NCBI GenBank assembly: GCA_021803325.1
Contig: JAJZLP010000353.1
Coordinates: forward strand, 1 to 64,000
DNA from: Actinomycetes bacterium
GTDB lineage: Bacteria > Actinomycetota > Acidimicrobiia > Acidimicrobiales > UBA8190
Direction of reading: 5' to 3'
DNA length: 64,000 nt
Both the position numbers and the translations under genes were made by a program. The notes under the pieces were generated by a model that made no database searches, had not been told where the DNA came from, and was given only the letters and a program-made list of their open reading frames with translations. Shown piece after piece: positions 49,936-58,582 of the stretch (its first letter is position 1; every line of letters starts with the position of its first letter).

Positions 49936-51165
49936 GTGGACCTCCCCGACGTTCCCGGCTCCGGCGGCCCCGGCGGCAACTTCATGGAGCAGTTCCTCGC
50001 CGACCTGCTGCGCATGATGGGATCGGGCATGGGTGGGGCATCGGCCAAGGTGGACATGGCCCGGGCCATGGCCACCGGAGTGGCCACGGAGGCTGGGCCC
50101 GAGTCCAACCCCGACCCGTTGGAGCGCATGGCCATCGAGGAGCTCCTGCAGGTCGCCCAGCTCCACGTGACCGAGATCACGGGCATCGACGTCACCGGCG
50201 ATGGCGCCACGCTCGAAGTCCAGGCGGTCGGGCCTGGGACGTGGGCCGCGCAGACCGTGCAGGACTGGGCGTTCGTGCTCGACGCCGCTGGCAGCGCCGA
50301 CACCGGAGCGACGATGGCGGGCCTCACCCGGGACCTCGGTGACGATGCCGGCCCGGGGATCTCCGACTTCCTGACCCAGGCCATGTCGACCATGGGCCCG
50401 GTCCTGGCGGCCATGCAGCTGGGCTCCGCTGTGGGCCACCTCGCCCGCACCACGCTGGGGCAATACGAATTGCCGGTGCCCCGCCCAAGCTCGTCGCGAC
50501 ACCGCATGCTGGTGGTGCCGGCCAACCTCGACCGGTTCGCCAGCGACTGGTCGCTGCCGGAGCAGGATGTCCGCCTGTGGGTGTGCCTCCGTGACAGCAC
50601 GGTCCACGCGGTGCTGGGTCGGGCCGGAGTGGCCGATCGGCTTCGACAGCTGCTGTCGGCAGTGGCTCGCACCACCGCTGCCGACAACGCCCAGCTGGTC
50701 GGCGGCCTCGGCGGCTTCGACCCCAGCGACCCCGAAGCCCTCCAGCGTCTGCTGGGCGACCCCGAGGCGCTCGTCGCCGCTGCCGAGCCGTCCCCGGCAC
50801 GCGAGCGCGCGGTCGACGAGCTGGCCGCTGCCGGCGCGGCCCTCACCGGATACGTCGAGCACGTCCTGGATCGGGCTGCCACCCGCCTGCTCGGCGGCCG
50901 GGGTGCGCTCGGCGAGGCATGGCGGCGGCAGCAGGTCGAGCGGGACTCGGCCGCCAGGGCCGCGGAGATGCTCCTCGGTCTCGACATGGGGCCTGCGACG
51001 CTGGACCGCGGCGCCGCCTTCGTGTCGGGCGTGCTCGAGCGTGCCGGCGACGATGGCCTGGCCCGGCTGTGGACCGGCGGTGCCAACCTGCCGACGCCGT
51101 CCGAGATCGAAGCGCCCGGCCTGTGGCTGGAGCGGATCGACCTGACGGACCCGGCCGGCACCTGA
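49936..51165 (+). CDS. DUF2342-like putative zincin, active site altered
   Basis: 409 residues. The overall pattern, with helical N-terminus, the LGSAVGHLARTTLGQYELPVPRP stretch, ERSxPEQDVRLWVCLRD..., GLxFDPSDPEALQRLLGD and the C-terminal FWEHVLDRAATRLLGGRGALGEAWRRQ-like region, follows the actinobacterial DUF2342 or F420-biosynthesis-associated family, often annotated zinc-dependent metalloprotease. The expected HExxH metal motif is replaced by RDSTVH, so zinc binding is doubtful. Start GTG at 49936. Confidence 0.72.
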   Translation: MDLPDVPGSGGPGGNFMEQFLADLLRMMGSGMGGASAKVDMARAMATGVATEAGPESNPDPLERMAIEELLQVAQLHVTEITGIDVTGDGATLEVQAVGPGTWAAQTVQDWAFVLDAAGSADTGATMAGLTRDLGDDAGPGISDFLTQAMSTMGPVLAAMQLGSAVGHLARTTLGQYELPVPRPSSSRHRMLVVPANLDRFASDWSLPEQDVRLWVCLRDSTVHAVLGRAGVADRLRQLLSAVARTTAADNAQLVGGLGGFDPSDPEALQRLLGDPEALVAAAEPSPARERAVDELAAAGAALTGYVEHVLDRAATRLLGGRGALGEAWRRQQVERDSAARAAEMLLGLDMGPATLDRGAAFVSGVLERAGDDGLARLWTGGANLPTPSEIEAPGLWLERIDLTDPAGT

Positions 51166-51218
51166 GCGGTCGGCCACCCGGCCGCTGACCGGCACCGGGG
51201 CGCAGGACCGCCGGGGCC

Positions 51219-51512
51219 TCACCCCTCCGCTGAGCTGTCCTCTTCCGGCGCGCCCAGGTCCCACCCGAGATCCAGCCGCTCCCGCTCGGCGTCGCGCACG
51301 ACCCGCTCTCGGTTGCGCCGGAATTGAGGATCGTGCGGGGGAAGCAGCGTGAGCCGGGCCAGGGTCCGGTCCCGGAACGGGTCGATGACCTCAGCCGGCC
51401 CGGTCACGGCATGCACCTCCCAGTGGGGCGCCACCGGACCCAGGTACACCACACGGACCTCGCCTACGGGTGGTTGCGGTTCTTCGAGCTGCTCTTCGGC
51501 TTCCTCGGGCAC
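51219..51512 (-). CDS. Small conserved hypothetical protein
   Basis: 97 residues from a GTG at 51512. The acidic N-terminus (EEAEEQLEEPQPPVGEVRVVYLG) is followed by VAPHWEVHAVTGPAEVIDPFRDRTLARLTLLPPHDPQFRRNRERVVRDAERERLDL. It seems coding because the downstream part keeps a sensible mixture of residues, unlike the Gly/Ala/Arg-rich shadow frames, and the frame before the GTG runs into a tandem repeat. No known domain. Confidence 0.5.
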   Translation of the reverse strand: MPEEAEEQLEEPQPPVGEVRVVYLGPVAPHWEVHAVTGPAEVIDPFRDRTLARLTLLPPHDPQFRRNRERVVRDAERERLDLGWDLGAPEEDSSAEG

Positions 51513-51550
51513 GGCGCGACAGCCTACCGGCACTGCACCCACCTGCCGCC

Positions 51551-51630
51551 CTCGCGGCACGGCACTCCCCCCACCGGCCACCCCCACGGCACGGCACACC
51601 CCCCACCGGCCACCCTCACGACACGGCAAC
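51551..51630. repeat. 32 bp tandem repeat
   Basis: The unit CGGCACGGCACTCCCCCCAC plus CGGCCACCC occurs about two and a half times, right before the hypothetical gene and the whiB promoter area. Confidence 0.6.
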
Positions 51631-51720
51631 CCGGTTCCTGAGACTTCCTGTGAACCGGGTTGATTCCCGTTTCGTTCGAGATGCTCACTGGTAAAGTCCA
51701 TACCAGTCGATGGAGGTGCC

Positions 51721-51963
51721 ATGGACACCCACTGGATGCGTCGCGGTCGCTGTAAGGACATGGACCCGGCGATCTTCTTCCCGAACGATGGTGTCGGCGT
51801 TCAAGTTGCACAGCGCATCTGCGCAGAATGCTCGGTCCGTGCCGAGTGCCTGGACTATGCGCTCGACAACCGGGTCGATCATGGCGTGTGGGGCGGGGCG
51901 TCGGAGCGTGAGCGTCGGCGGCTTCTGCGGCAGCGCAGGCTGACGCACGCCTCCGCGCCCTGA
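51721..51963 (+). CDS. WhiB-family iron-sulfur regulator
   Basis: 80 residues. Four Cys in the WhiB arrangement: C near 11 (RRGRCKDMDP), then CAEC and C in ICAECSVRAECLDYAL, with FFP after the first. The G-V-W-G-G turn is followed by a basic SERERRRLLRQRR tail for DNA or sigma-factor contact. GGAGG 4 bp before the ATG. WhiB proteins bind a [4Fe-4S] cluster. This short form resembles WhiB1-type members. Confidence 0.93.
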   Translation: MDTHWMRRGRCKDMDPAIFFPNDGVGVQVAQRICAECSVRAECLDYALDNRVDHGVWGGASERERRRLLRQRRLTHASAP

Positions 51964-51986
51964 GCCCTCCTGCGGAGCCGAGCGAC

Positions 51987-52877
51987 CTGTTCGCCGATAC
52001 CGGCAGAGGAGCCCGCCCGGACGACGTCGATCCGGGTGGGCTCCTCTGCCCAGTCAACGTCAGCGAGGGACGCGACGATGCGGTCATCCGGCACCTGGCG
52101 AACGCGGCCGGGCCCGTCCTCCTCGACCTGCACTGCGACCCTGATCACAACCGAGCGGTCCTGACCCTGGGGTCGTTGCGGGGCGGCGACGTGGAAGCAG
52201 CGGCACGACGGCTGGCACAGGCCGCCGTGCTGGCCATCGACCTGCGACGCCACCATGGCGCCCACCCGCGCGTGGGCGCGGTCGATGTCGTGCCGTTCGT
52301 ACCGATCGATGCCACCGGAGCAGCTGCCCGTCCCGGTGACGACCTGGGCCGGGCCATCGCTGCCCGCCAGCGCTTCGCCACCTGGGCGGCGACCACGCTC
52401 GGGCTGCCCTGCTTCGTGTACGGCCCCGAGCGGACCCTTCCCGAGGTCCGCCGGCACGCCTTCGACGGCCTGCAGCCGGACACCGGCCCGCCGGTGCCGC
52501 ACCCGAGCGCGGGTGCGTGCGCCGTGGGCGCCCGGCCTGCGCTGGTCGCCTACAACGTATGGCTGAAAGGGAGCGACATCGCCGCTGCCCGGAAGATCGC
52601 CGACGCTATCCGAGGTCCGGCGGTGCGCACGCTCGGGCTCGGCATCGGCGGCCACGCCCAGGTGTCGTGCAACCTGGTCGACCCGTTCACGGTCGGTCCC
52701 GACGCAGTGCTGGCGGCGGTCACCACAGCCGCCCGTGGCCTCGGGGTGGAGGTGGCCCGCCCCGAGCTGGTGGGCCTCGCCCCGCTCGCTGTGGTCGCCG
52801 CCCTCGACCCCGAAGCACGTGCCCGATGCGGCGTCGACCTCGATCACACGTTCGAGGCTCGACTGCGCCGTACCTGA
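51987..52877 (+). CDS. Glutamate formiminotransferase-like protein, start codon non-canonical
   Basis: The conserved region starts LLCPVNVSEGRDDAVIRHL and continues LLDLHCDPDHNRAVLTLGS, PRVGAVDVVPFVP, FVYGPERTLPEVRR, ACAVGARPALVAYNVWL, RTLGLGIGGHAQVSCNLVDPF. These are the diagnostic stretches of formiminotransferase (histidine degradation or folate metabolism). No ATG, GTG or TTG occurs in this frame before the TTG at 52176, which would cut off the first 60 conserved residues. I give a CTG at 51987 (GGAG 9 bp upstream). Another CTG at 51960 would overlap the whiB stop as CTGA. About 296 residues, the usual size. Confidence 0.75.
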   Translation: MFADTGRGARPDDVDPGGLLCPVNVSEGRDDAVIRHLANAAGPVLLDLHCDPDHNRAVLTLGSLRGGDVEAAARRLAQAAVLAIDLRRHHGAHPRVGAVDVVPFVPIDATGAAARPGDDLGRAIAARQRFATWAATTLGLPCFVYGPERTLPEVRRHAFDGLQPDTGPPVPHPSAGACAVGARPALVAYNVWLKGSDIAAARKIADAIRGPAVRTLGLGIGGHAQVSCNLVDPFTVGPDAVLAAVTTAARGLGVEVARPELVGLAPLAVVAALDPEARARCGVDLDHTFEARLRRT

Positions 52878-52988
52878 CGGGTCGGCGCATCACCATGTCG
52901 ACCAGGCAGGAGCGGTCTCGTGACCGCGCCGGAAACCACCGGACGCGGCGACCGCCGTCGCCGACGGGCGCCAGGGCCGACTGTCAGA

Positions 52989-53276
52989 TCAAGATGCAGA
53001 AGCGGAGACTGCCGGTTGGAGCCGCATGGCCCGCTCTCGGCGCAGGCGACGGCGCTCCCGCTCGGAAAGCCCACCCCAGATCCCGAACTTCTCGCCGTTG
53101 GACAGCGCGTAGTCGAGGCAGTCCTCGCGCACGACGCAGCCTCGGCAAACCGCCTTCGCCTCCCGGGTCGATGCCCCCCGCTCCGGGAAGAACAGGTCCG
53201 GGTCGACACCCATGCAGTTGGCCCGGCCCTGCCATTCGCGCTCCTGGCGGCCGTACAAGACGTTGACGATGTCCAT
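52989..53276 (-). CDS. whiB2: WhiB2/WhmD-like iron-sulfur regulator
   Basis: 95 residues. EWQGRANCMGVDPDLFFPERGASTREAKAVCRGCVVREDCLDYAL with GIWGGLSERERRRLRR. The four Cys and the block STREAK...GIWGGLSERERRRLRR are typical of the WhiB2/WhmD type that acts in septation control. The ATG at 53276 is preceded by GGGGAGG at 7 bp. It lies 110 bp from the end of the formiminotransferase on the opposite strand. Confidence 0.9.
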   Translation of the reverse strand: MDIVNVLYGRQEREWQGRANCMGVDPDLFFPERGASTREAKAVCRGCVVREDCLDYALSNGEKFGIWGGLSERERRRLRRERAMRLQPAVSASAS

Positions 53277-53671
53277 CGGTCCGCCTCCCCTCGCCACGTG
53301 GTGGCATCAGTGTAACTACAGTGTTGTCATCCTTACCCCAAACAGCCTGGCGCCGCAAGGGGTTTCGCGCATGAACAAGCCTCCTCGCCACGTTGTGTGG
53401 TGCTTCAGGGACGGGTGAGCGCTGTCGGCGGCAAGGCGGTCAGCACCTTCGGGACACGGCTGCGACACCCATTGCCGGGGCGGAGCGGCACGGCACCACA
53501 CGACCCCGGCACCACACGACCCCGGCACCACACGACCCCGGCACCACACGACCCCGGCACCACACGACCCCGGCGTGGAACCTGCTGCTGGACGCGCCGA
53601 CCCCCCGCAGTGCAGCTGCCGTGCCAGCACAACGTCCGCCACCCGCACCCCGGACCGGTCCCAGCAAGCGG
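53277..53671. repeat. Gap with a 16 bp tandem repeat
   Basis: 53488-53574 has five copies of GGCACCACACGACCCC (16 bp), the last partial. The remainder of the 395 bp carries the promoter of the WhiB2-like gene and the 3' end of the VWA gene, and no further gene is visible. Confidence 0.8.
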
Positions 53672-55714
53672 TCAGGCACCCGGCCGCATGGTTCGACGCG
53701 TCGCCTGGCGGTGCTGGAGGAAGTCGACCAGGACGTAGTCGCCCAGCGTGTCGGGGGTGGTGTAGAACGCCCGGCCCCGGTTGAGGCGCGTCATCTGGTC
53801 GACGAACCCCCGCAGCGAGTGGGTGGCGTCGAGCACGAAGGTGTTGATCGTGATGCCCGCTCGGCTGCATCGGGCAACCTCGGCCAGGGTGATGTGGATC
53901 GTCTCGGGCACCGGCGGGTAGTTGAAGAAGACCGAGTACCCATCACCACCGGGCTCGGGCACGAGATGGGCCGTGGGCTCGCCGTCGGTGATCATGATGA
54001 TCTGCTTGGTGCCCTGGCGGTGTGCCAGCATCCGGCGGGCGAGCAGCAGGCCATGCTGCATGTTGGTGCCGTAGGCGAAGTCCCACGACACCTCGGGCAG
54101 ATCTTGCGCCTTGATCTCGCGGGCCACTTCGGAGAACCCGACGAGACCCAGGAAGTCCCGCGGGAACCGGCTGGTGATGAGCGTGTGGAGCGCGATGGCC
54201 ACCTTCTTCGCGGCCAGGAAATTGTCGCGCATCGGCATCGACAGCGACAGGTCCACCATCAAGACGGTGGAGGCCCGCTCGAGCGCCTCGGTTCGGGCGA
54301 TCTCGAAGTCGTCGGGGGCGAGACGGACCGGGGTGCCACTCCCCGCCCGGCGCACCGCGTTGTGCACCGTCCGCTCGATGTCGATGGTGAACGGGTCGCC
54401 GAATTCGAAGGGCTTGGTCTGCCCCTCGCGCTCGTGGCCCGTGCCGAGCAGGGTCGACCGGTGGCCCCCGACGCGGTCCTTGGCCAGCCGGCTGAACAGC
54501 TCGGACAAAGCGCGCTGCCCGATCCGCCGGATGCCGGCGGCGGTCAGCTGGGACCGGCCGTCGCGCTGCTCGATCAGCCCGGCCTCCTCGAGGTCGCGCG
54601 CCAGGCGAGCCAGGCTGTCGAGCGAGCGGGCGCCGTCGTCGCCCAGGTAGTTCGCGACCTGCTCCAGGTCGACCTCGGCAAGAGCCCCGGGGGAATTGGC
54701 CGATCGCAGGAACTGCTCGAGCTCGTCGATCTCGCCGAGGCGGCGTGCCGAGGCGGCGGCGCCGGCCAGGCCGAGCGGGTCCTGGCCGCCGAAGCGGTAG
54801 CGCCGTCCCCAGCCGGCCCCGGGAACGGCCGTGCGCAGGTTGTCCGCCAGGCGCTCGACCTGCCAGCGCAGGCCGAGGTCGTCGAACAGCGACTCGGCCA
54901 GCGCCTGGAGCTGGGCGCGCTGCTCGGGGGTCATGGAGTCCAGCGCAGCCTGCGCCGCTGCCATCTGGGCGGCCAGGTCCGCCAGCAGCTCGTCGAGGTC
55001 GTGAGGCTGCGAGGGGAAGAAGTCGCCGAACTGCTCCATGAACTGGTCGAAGCCGGGGTCCAGCGCCTCGCCCCGCTCGCGCTGCTCGAGCATGCGGTTG
55101 AGGGCGTCGAACATCTGCCGGGTGCGTTCGAGCTGGGCTGGGTCGGGGTTCGACAGAGCCTCGCTCATCTGGTCGAACCAGCTGCGAGCCATCTCCTGGC
55201 GCATGCGCTCCAGCAGGTCCTCGAAGTGCTCGCGTGCCGCGGTGGACGCGAACTCGTACCGCTGCAGGCTGCGCACCTTGCCCGCGAGGTCCGGCGGCAG
55301 CAGGTCGAGGGCCATCGACCGCTCGGCGACCGCCTCGCCGGTGACCTGCCGGCGGCGCTCGTCGCCCGACGCGCCCGCCTCGTCGGCCAGCTCCTGCAGG
55401 CCAGCGCGCTCCTCGGCGACCACCTCGTCGAGCTCTGCCGCGAGCTCACGGTAGGCGCCGCCGGGGTCGCCGCTGTCGAGCTCCTTCTGGCGAGCCTGGC
55501 GGAGCCGCTCGATCAGCTCGCGCAGGCCCTGCACCTGCTCGCCGTCGGGGCGCTGGTAGCCGCTGTTGAGCAGGCGTCGCAGCGCGGCGTCAGGGTCGCC
55601 GTGATAGAGGAGGTCGTCGGCCATCTCGCCGAACAGTCCCTCCACGTCGTCGGCGGCAGAGCGTTGGGTGCCGTCCCAGCGGCGGTACCCCCAGCGGTTC
55701 GTCACGACCGCCAC
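53672..55714 (-). CDS. VWA-domain protein, partner of a MoxR ATPase
   Basis: 680 residues. The C-terminal VWA domain (about 470-665) has a MIDAS: DLSLSMPMRDN (DxSxS), then TITDGEPTAHL-like (MITDGEPTAHL) and TNMQHG. The N-terminal 450 residues are charged and helical, including EVVAEERAGLQELADEAGASGDERRR and NSPGALAEVDLEQVANYLGD. MoxR/VWA pairs act as chelatase-like or chaperone-like complexes that load metals or assemble enzymes. The GTG start at 55714 follows the AAA gene by 64 bp. Alternative GTG at codon 5. Confidence 0.85.
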   Translation of the reverse strand: MAVVTNRWGYRRWDGTQRSAADDVEGLFGEMADDLLYHGDPDAALRRLLNSGYQRPDGEQVQGLRELIERLRQARQKELDSGDPGGAYRELAAELDEVVAEERAGLQELADEAGASGDERRRQVTGEAVAERSMALDLLPPDLAGKVRSLQRYEFASTAAREHFEDLLERMRQEMARSWFDQMSEALSNPDPAQLERTRQMFDALNRMLEQRERGEALDPGFDQFMEQFGDFFPSQPHDLDELLADLAAQMAAAQAALDSMTPEQRAQLQALAESLFDDLGLRWQVERLADNLRTAVPGAGWGRRYRFGGQDPLGLAGAAASARRLGEIDELEQFLRSANSPGALAEVDLEQVANYLGDDGARSLDSLARLARDLEEAGLIEQRDGRSQLTAAGIRRIGQRALSELFSRLAKDRVGGHRSTLLGTGHEREGQTKPFEFGDPFTIDIERTVHNAVRRAGSGTPVRLAPDDFEIARTEALERASTVLMVDLSLSMPMRDNFLAAKKVAIALHTLITSRFPRDFLGLVGFSEVAREIKAQDLPEVSWDFAYGTNMQHGLLLARRMLAHRQGTKQIIMITDGEPTAHLVPEPGGDGYSVFFNYPPVPETIHITLAEVARCSRAGITINTFVLDATHSLRGFVDQMTRLNRGRAFYTTPDTLGDYVLVDFLQHRQATRRTMRPGA

Positions 55715-55778
55715 CCGGCGCGACCCGGCGCGCTCGACGCCGTTGGCGGCACGGCATGCCGATCACCCGACCAGCCGG

Positions 55779-57278
55779 TCACGACCGGCGCTCAGGCGGG
55801 TCGACCCGGCCAGCGCCACCGGCAGTCCGCCCCGAGCGTTCGCGTCCACCCCGGTAGGTGGCCTTCGCCCCGGCCGCGTCCTTGTTGAGGCGCTTGCCCA
55901 GGTGCAACCCCTCGAGCACCAGCTCGACGGCGGAGGCCACCTCGCCTTGGGCTTCACCCACACCCAGGGCGTCGACCGGGGCCTTCAGGGCCGGAACCTC
56001 GGCGAGAACCTGCAGGTAGGCGGCGGCCGGCAGATCGTCGCCGACATGCACCACCCGTTCGCTGTCGAAGGCGGCCACCACCGGGCCGAGGTGCTCGGGC
56101 GCGACACGTCGGCGGAAGACAGCCAGCACTGCGGAGGCCACCAGCGCCTGCCAGATACGCTCCTCGCGCCCTTCCTCGAGCGCTTCGATCTCGATCTTCC
56201 CTTGCGACGACGCCACCAGGGCGCCCAGGTCGCTCACCCGGGGCACCGCCGTGGGCTCGCCCAGGCGCAGGGCCCGGCGCACGGCGTTGGCCGCCAGGGT
56301 CTCGTAGTTGGCGATACTGAGGCGCACCGACACGCCGGACCGCTGGTTGATGTGGGGACTCTGACGGGCCAGCTGGGAAAGCTCGGCCACGATCTCGCCC
56401 ATGTGGTCGGGCACGACCAGCTGCGGACCGCCGGCACTGTCGGCGGGAAGCCGTGCCTCCTGGTGGACGATGGCCAGCTCGGTACCGGCATCGGGCGGGT
56501 AGTGCGTACGGACCTGGGCGCCGAACCGGTCCTTCAGCGGCGTGATGATGCGACCCCGGTTGGTGTAGTCCTCCGGGTTTGCCGTGGCCACCAGCATCAC
56601 GTCGAGCGGAAGGCGGACCGTGAAGCCCCGGATCTGGACGTCGCGCTCTTCCAGCACGTTGAGCAGGCCCACCTGGATCCGCTCGGCCAGGTCGGGCAGC
56701 TCGTTGACGGCGAAGATGCCCCGGTTGGCCCGGGGGACGAGGCCGTAGTGCAGCGTCAGCTCGTCGGCCAGGTAGCGGCCCTCGGCCACCTTGATGGGGT
56801 CGACCTCGCCGATCAGGTCGGCGATCGAGGTGTCGGGGGTGGCCAGCTTCTCCGCGAAGCGGCTGTCCCGGTGCACCCAGGTGACCGGCGTGTCGTCGCC
56901 TTCGGCCGCCACCAGGTCCCTCGCACGGCGCGACACCGGCCGGTAGGGGTCGTCGCGCAGCTCGGAGCCGGCGACGACCGGCAGCCACTCGTCGAGCAGC
57001 TGGGTGAGCGAGCGGACGATGCGGGTCTTCGCCTGGCCGCGCTCGCCCAGCAGGATCATGTCGTGACCGGCCAGCACGGCGTTCTCGATCTGGGGCAGCA
57101 CGGTGTCCTCGAACCCGAGCACACGGGCCACCAAGGGCTCCCCCGCTGCGATACGCGCCGCGGCGTTGCGCCGCAGCTCCTCGCGGACCGGGACCGACCG
57201 CCAGCCCGACGCGCGCAGCTCGCCGAGGGTGGCGGGAAGGTCGGCCGGGGGATCGGGCGGGAAGGGCACCGTGACCAT
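55779..57278 (-). CDS. MoxR/magnesium-chelatase-like AAA ATPase
   Basis: 499 residues from the ATG at 57278. The Walker A-like loop is LLGERGQAKTRIVRSL, Walker B region NRGIFAVNELPDLAERIQVGLLNVLEERDVQIRG and sensor-1 DVMLVATANPEDYTNRGRIITPLKDRFGAQVRTHYP, typical of the MoxR/ChlI clade. The long C-terminal part is a helical lid with Arg fingers. It should remodel or chelate metal in a complex with the VWA protein downstream. The frame is open for 57 codons upstream, but the ATG fits the usual start. Confidence 0.85.
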   Translation of the reverse strand: MVTVPFPPDPPADLPATLGELRASGWRSVPVREELRRNAAARIAAGEPLVARVLGFEDTVLPQIENAVLAGHDMILLGERGQAKTRIVRSLTQLLDEWLPVVAGSELRDDPYRPVSRRARDLVAAEGDDTPVTWVHRDSRFAEKLATPDTSIADLIGEVDPIKVAEGRYLADELTLHYGLVPRANRGIFAVNELPDLAERIQVGLLNVLEERDVQIRGFTVRLPLDVMLVATANPEDYTNRGRIITPLKDRFGAQVRTHYPPDAGTELAIVHQEARLPADSAGGPQLVVPDHMGEIVAELSQLARQSPHINQRSGVSVRLSIANYETLAANAVRRALRLGEPTAVPRVSDLGALVASSQGKIEIEALEEGREERIWQALVASAVLAVFRRRVAPEHLGPVVAAFDSERVVHVGDDLPAAAYLQVLAEVPALKAPVDALGVGEAQGEVASAVELVLEGLHLGKRLNKDAAGAKATYRGGRERSGRTAGGAGRVDPPERRS

Positions 57279-57685
57279 GCGGGCGAGCCTATGCCGGGCC
57301 GCCTCGGACCGTGCTGGCGCGGCGCCAGGCAGCGAAGCGACCGGGCGCCGAAGGGGTGAGCCGATGATGCGCCGGAGGGGCGAACCGGCCGGGCGCCGGG
57401 GCAGCGAGGTCGCTGTCACGGACTCCCCCTGCTCCCGGTGACGGCGCACGGCTGGCCGTCGCCCGCGCCCCGGCCAGGTGCGGCACCGTGCGCTCGAGGT
57501 GCGCCCGTTTCGACCGGCGTGGGCCGAGGTGGAAAGATGAGCCCGCGCCGCCGACCCGCCGGTGGCTGGAGTGCCCGCCCTGGCGGCGGCCCGGACCGGC
57601 GGTGGCGTGCTGCCGCGTCGACCGGACCGGCCGACACCCCGGGGGACCGGGGGGCAGCGAGCCCGAGAAGGAGGACAAGTCAGGC
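57279..57685. promoter_or_regulatory. Divergent gap between the AAA gene and the succinate dehydrogenase operon
   Basis: About 400 bp with promoters for both directions. It is GC-rich, with short repeats CCGGGCGCCGxxG at 57340-57400. No gene or clear hexamers seen. Confidence 0.4.
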
Positions 57686-58513
57686 GTGAGCACCATCGAT
57701 GATGTGAAACCGATCCCGGTCACCATCGGTGGCGTTCGGGGCGGCCCCGCGGTGCGGACCCTGCGCCGCGACCCGTGGTGGAAGAGCCCGGCGTTCACCT
57801 TCGTGGTGCTGACGCTGTTCGTGGCGTACACGGTCTGGGCGGTGTTCCAGAACGCCGACTACTTCGTCGGCCTCAGCCAGCACCGGGACCTCATCTCGCC
57901 GCTGTACTCACCGTGCATCGTGGGCAGCTGCGTGCCCGGGAGCCACGGGTCGTTCCTGGTCCTGCACTGGTGGATGCTCACACCGGCACTGATCGGACTG
58001 AGCGGACCGGGTCTGTTCCGCAGCACCTGCTACTACTACCGCAAGGCGTACTACCGGTCCTTCTGGCAGTCGCCGCCGGGCTGCGCCGTGGCCGACGGGC
58101 ACAAGCGCTACACCGGTGAGAGCAGGTTCCCGCTGATCCTGCAGAACATCCACCGGTACGCGTGGTACGTGGCCATCGCGTGGAACGTGATCCTGACCAT
58201 CGACGCCATCATGGCCTACCGCCTGCCCGGCGACGGGGGCATCGGCGTGAGCGTTGGCTCGCTCGTGCTCACAGCCAACGCGGCGGCGCTGTGGATGTAC
58301 AGCCTGTCGTGCCACGCCTGTCGGCACGTGACCGGCGGGCACGTCAACGAGTTCTCCAAGGCGCCCATCCGCCACCGCCTGTGGAAGGTCGTGTCCAAGC
58401 TGAACGCCATCCACATGCAGTTCGCCTGGATCAGCTTGTTCGTGGTCGTCATCGCCGACGCGTACGTCCGCATGGTGGCCGCCGGTTGGTTCACCGACCC
58501 CAAGCTGTTCTGA
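57686..58513 (+). CDS. sdhC: Succinate dehydrogenase membrane anchor subunit (Sdh1 type)
   Basis: 275 residues from a GTG (GGAGG 11 bp upstream). Five hydrophobic helices (about 37-56, 92-112, 150-175, 190-215, 245-268) with His in HWWMLTPAL, QNIHRYAWYV, SCHACRHVTGGHVNEF and NAIHMQFAWIS that could bind heme or quinone. The arrangement and following flavoprotein and iron-sulfur genes match the mycobacterial SDH1 complex (Rv0249c-Rv0247c). It anchors the complex and transfers electrons to quinone. A cysteine pair CIVGSC in the first loop is unusual. The ORF upstream of the GTG is spurious. Confidence 0.85.
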   Translation: MSTIDDVKPIPVTIGGVRGGPAVRTLRRDPWWKSPAFTFVVLTLFVAYTVWAVFQNADYFVGLSQHRDLISPLYSPCIVGSCVPGSHGSFLVLHWWMLTPALIGLSGPGLFRSTCYYYRKAYYRSFWQSPPGCAVADGHKRYTGESRFPLILQNIHRYAWYVAIAWNVILTIDAIMAYRLPGDGGIGVSVGSLVLTANAAALWMYSLSCHACRHVTGGHVNEFSKAPIRHRLWKVVSKLNAIHMQFAWISLFVVVIADAYVRMVAAGWFTDPKLF

Positions 58514-58582
58514 GCCGACCCCAAGCCGCACGCGTTGCCAGCTGCACCGACAGAAGCACCGATCGAGAGGTGAGGACACACC

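Noticed and set aside
53488-53574. Possible CRISPR array from the regular repeats
   Set aside because: Units are 16 bp and directly contiguous, with no spacers. The same holds for 62668-62897 and 46862-47062. No cas genes.
53393-55888. Plus-strand frame of 831 codons
   Set aside because: Antisense to the VWA gene; Leu/Gln/Arg-rich and starts inside a tandem repeat.
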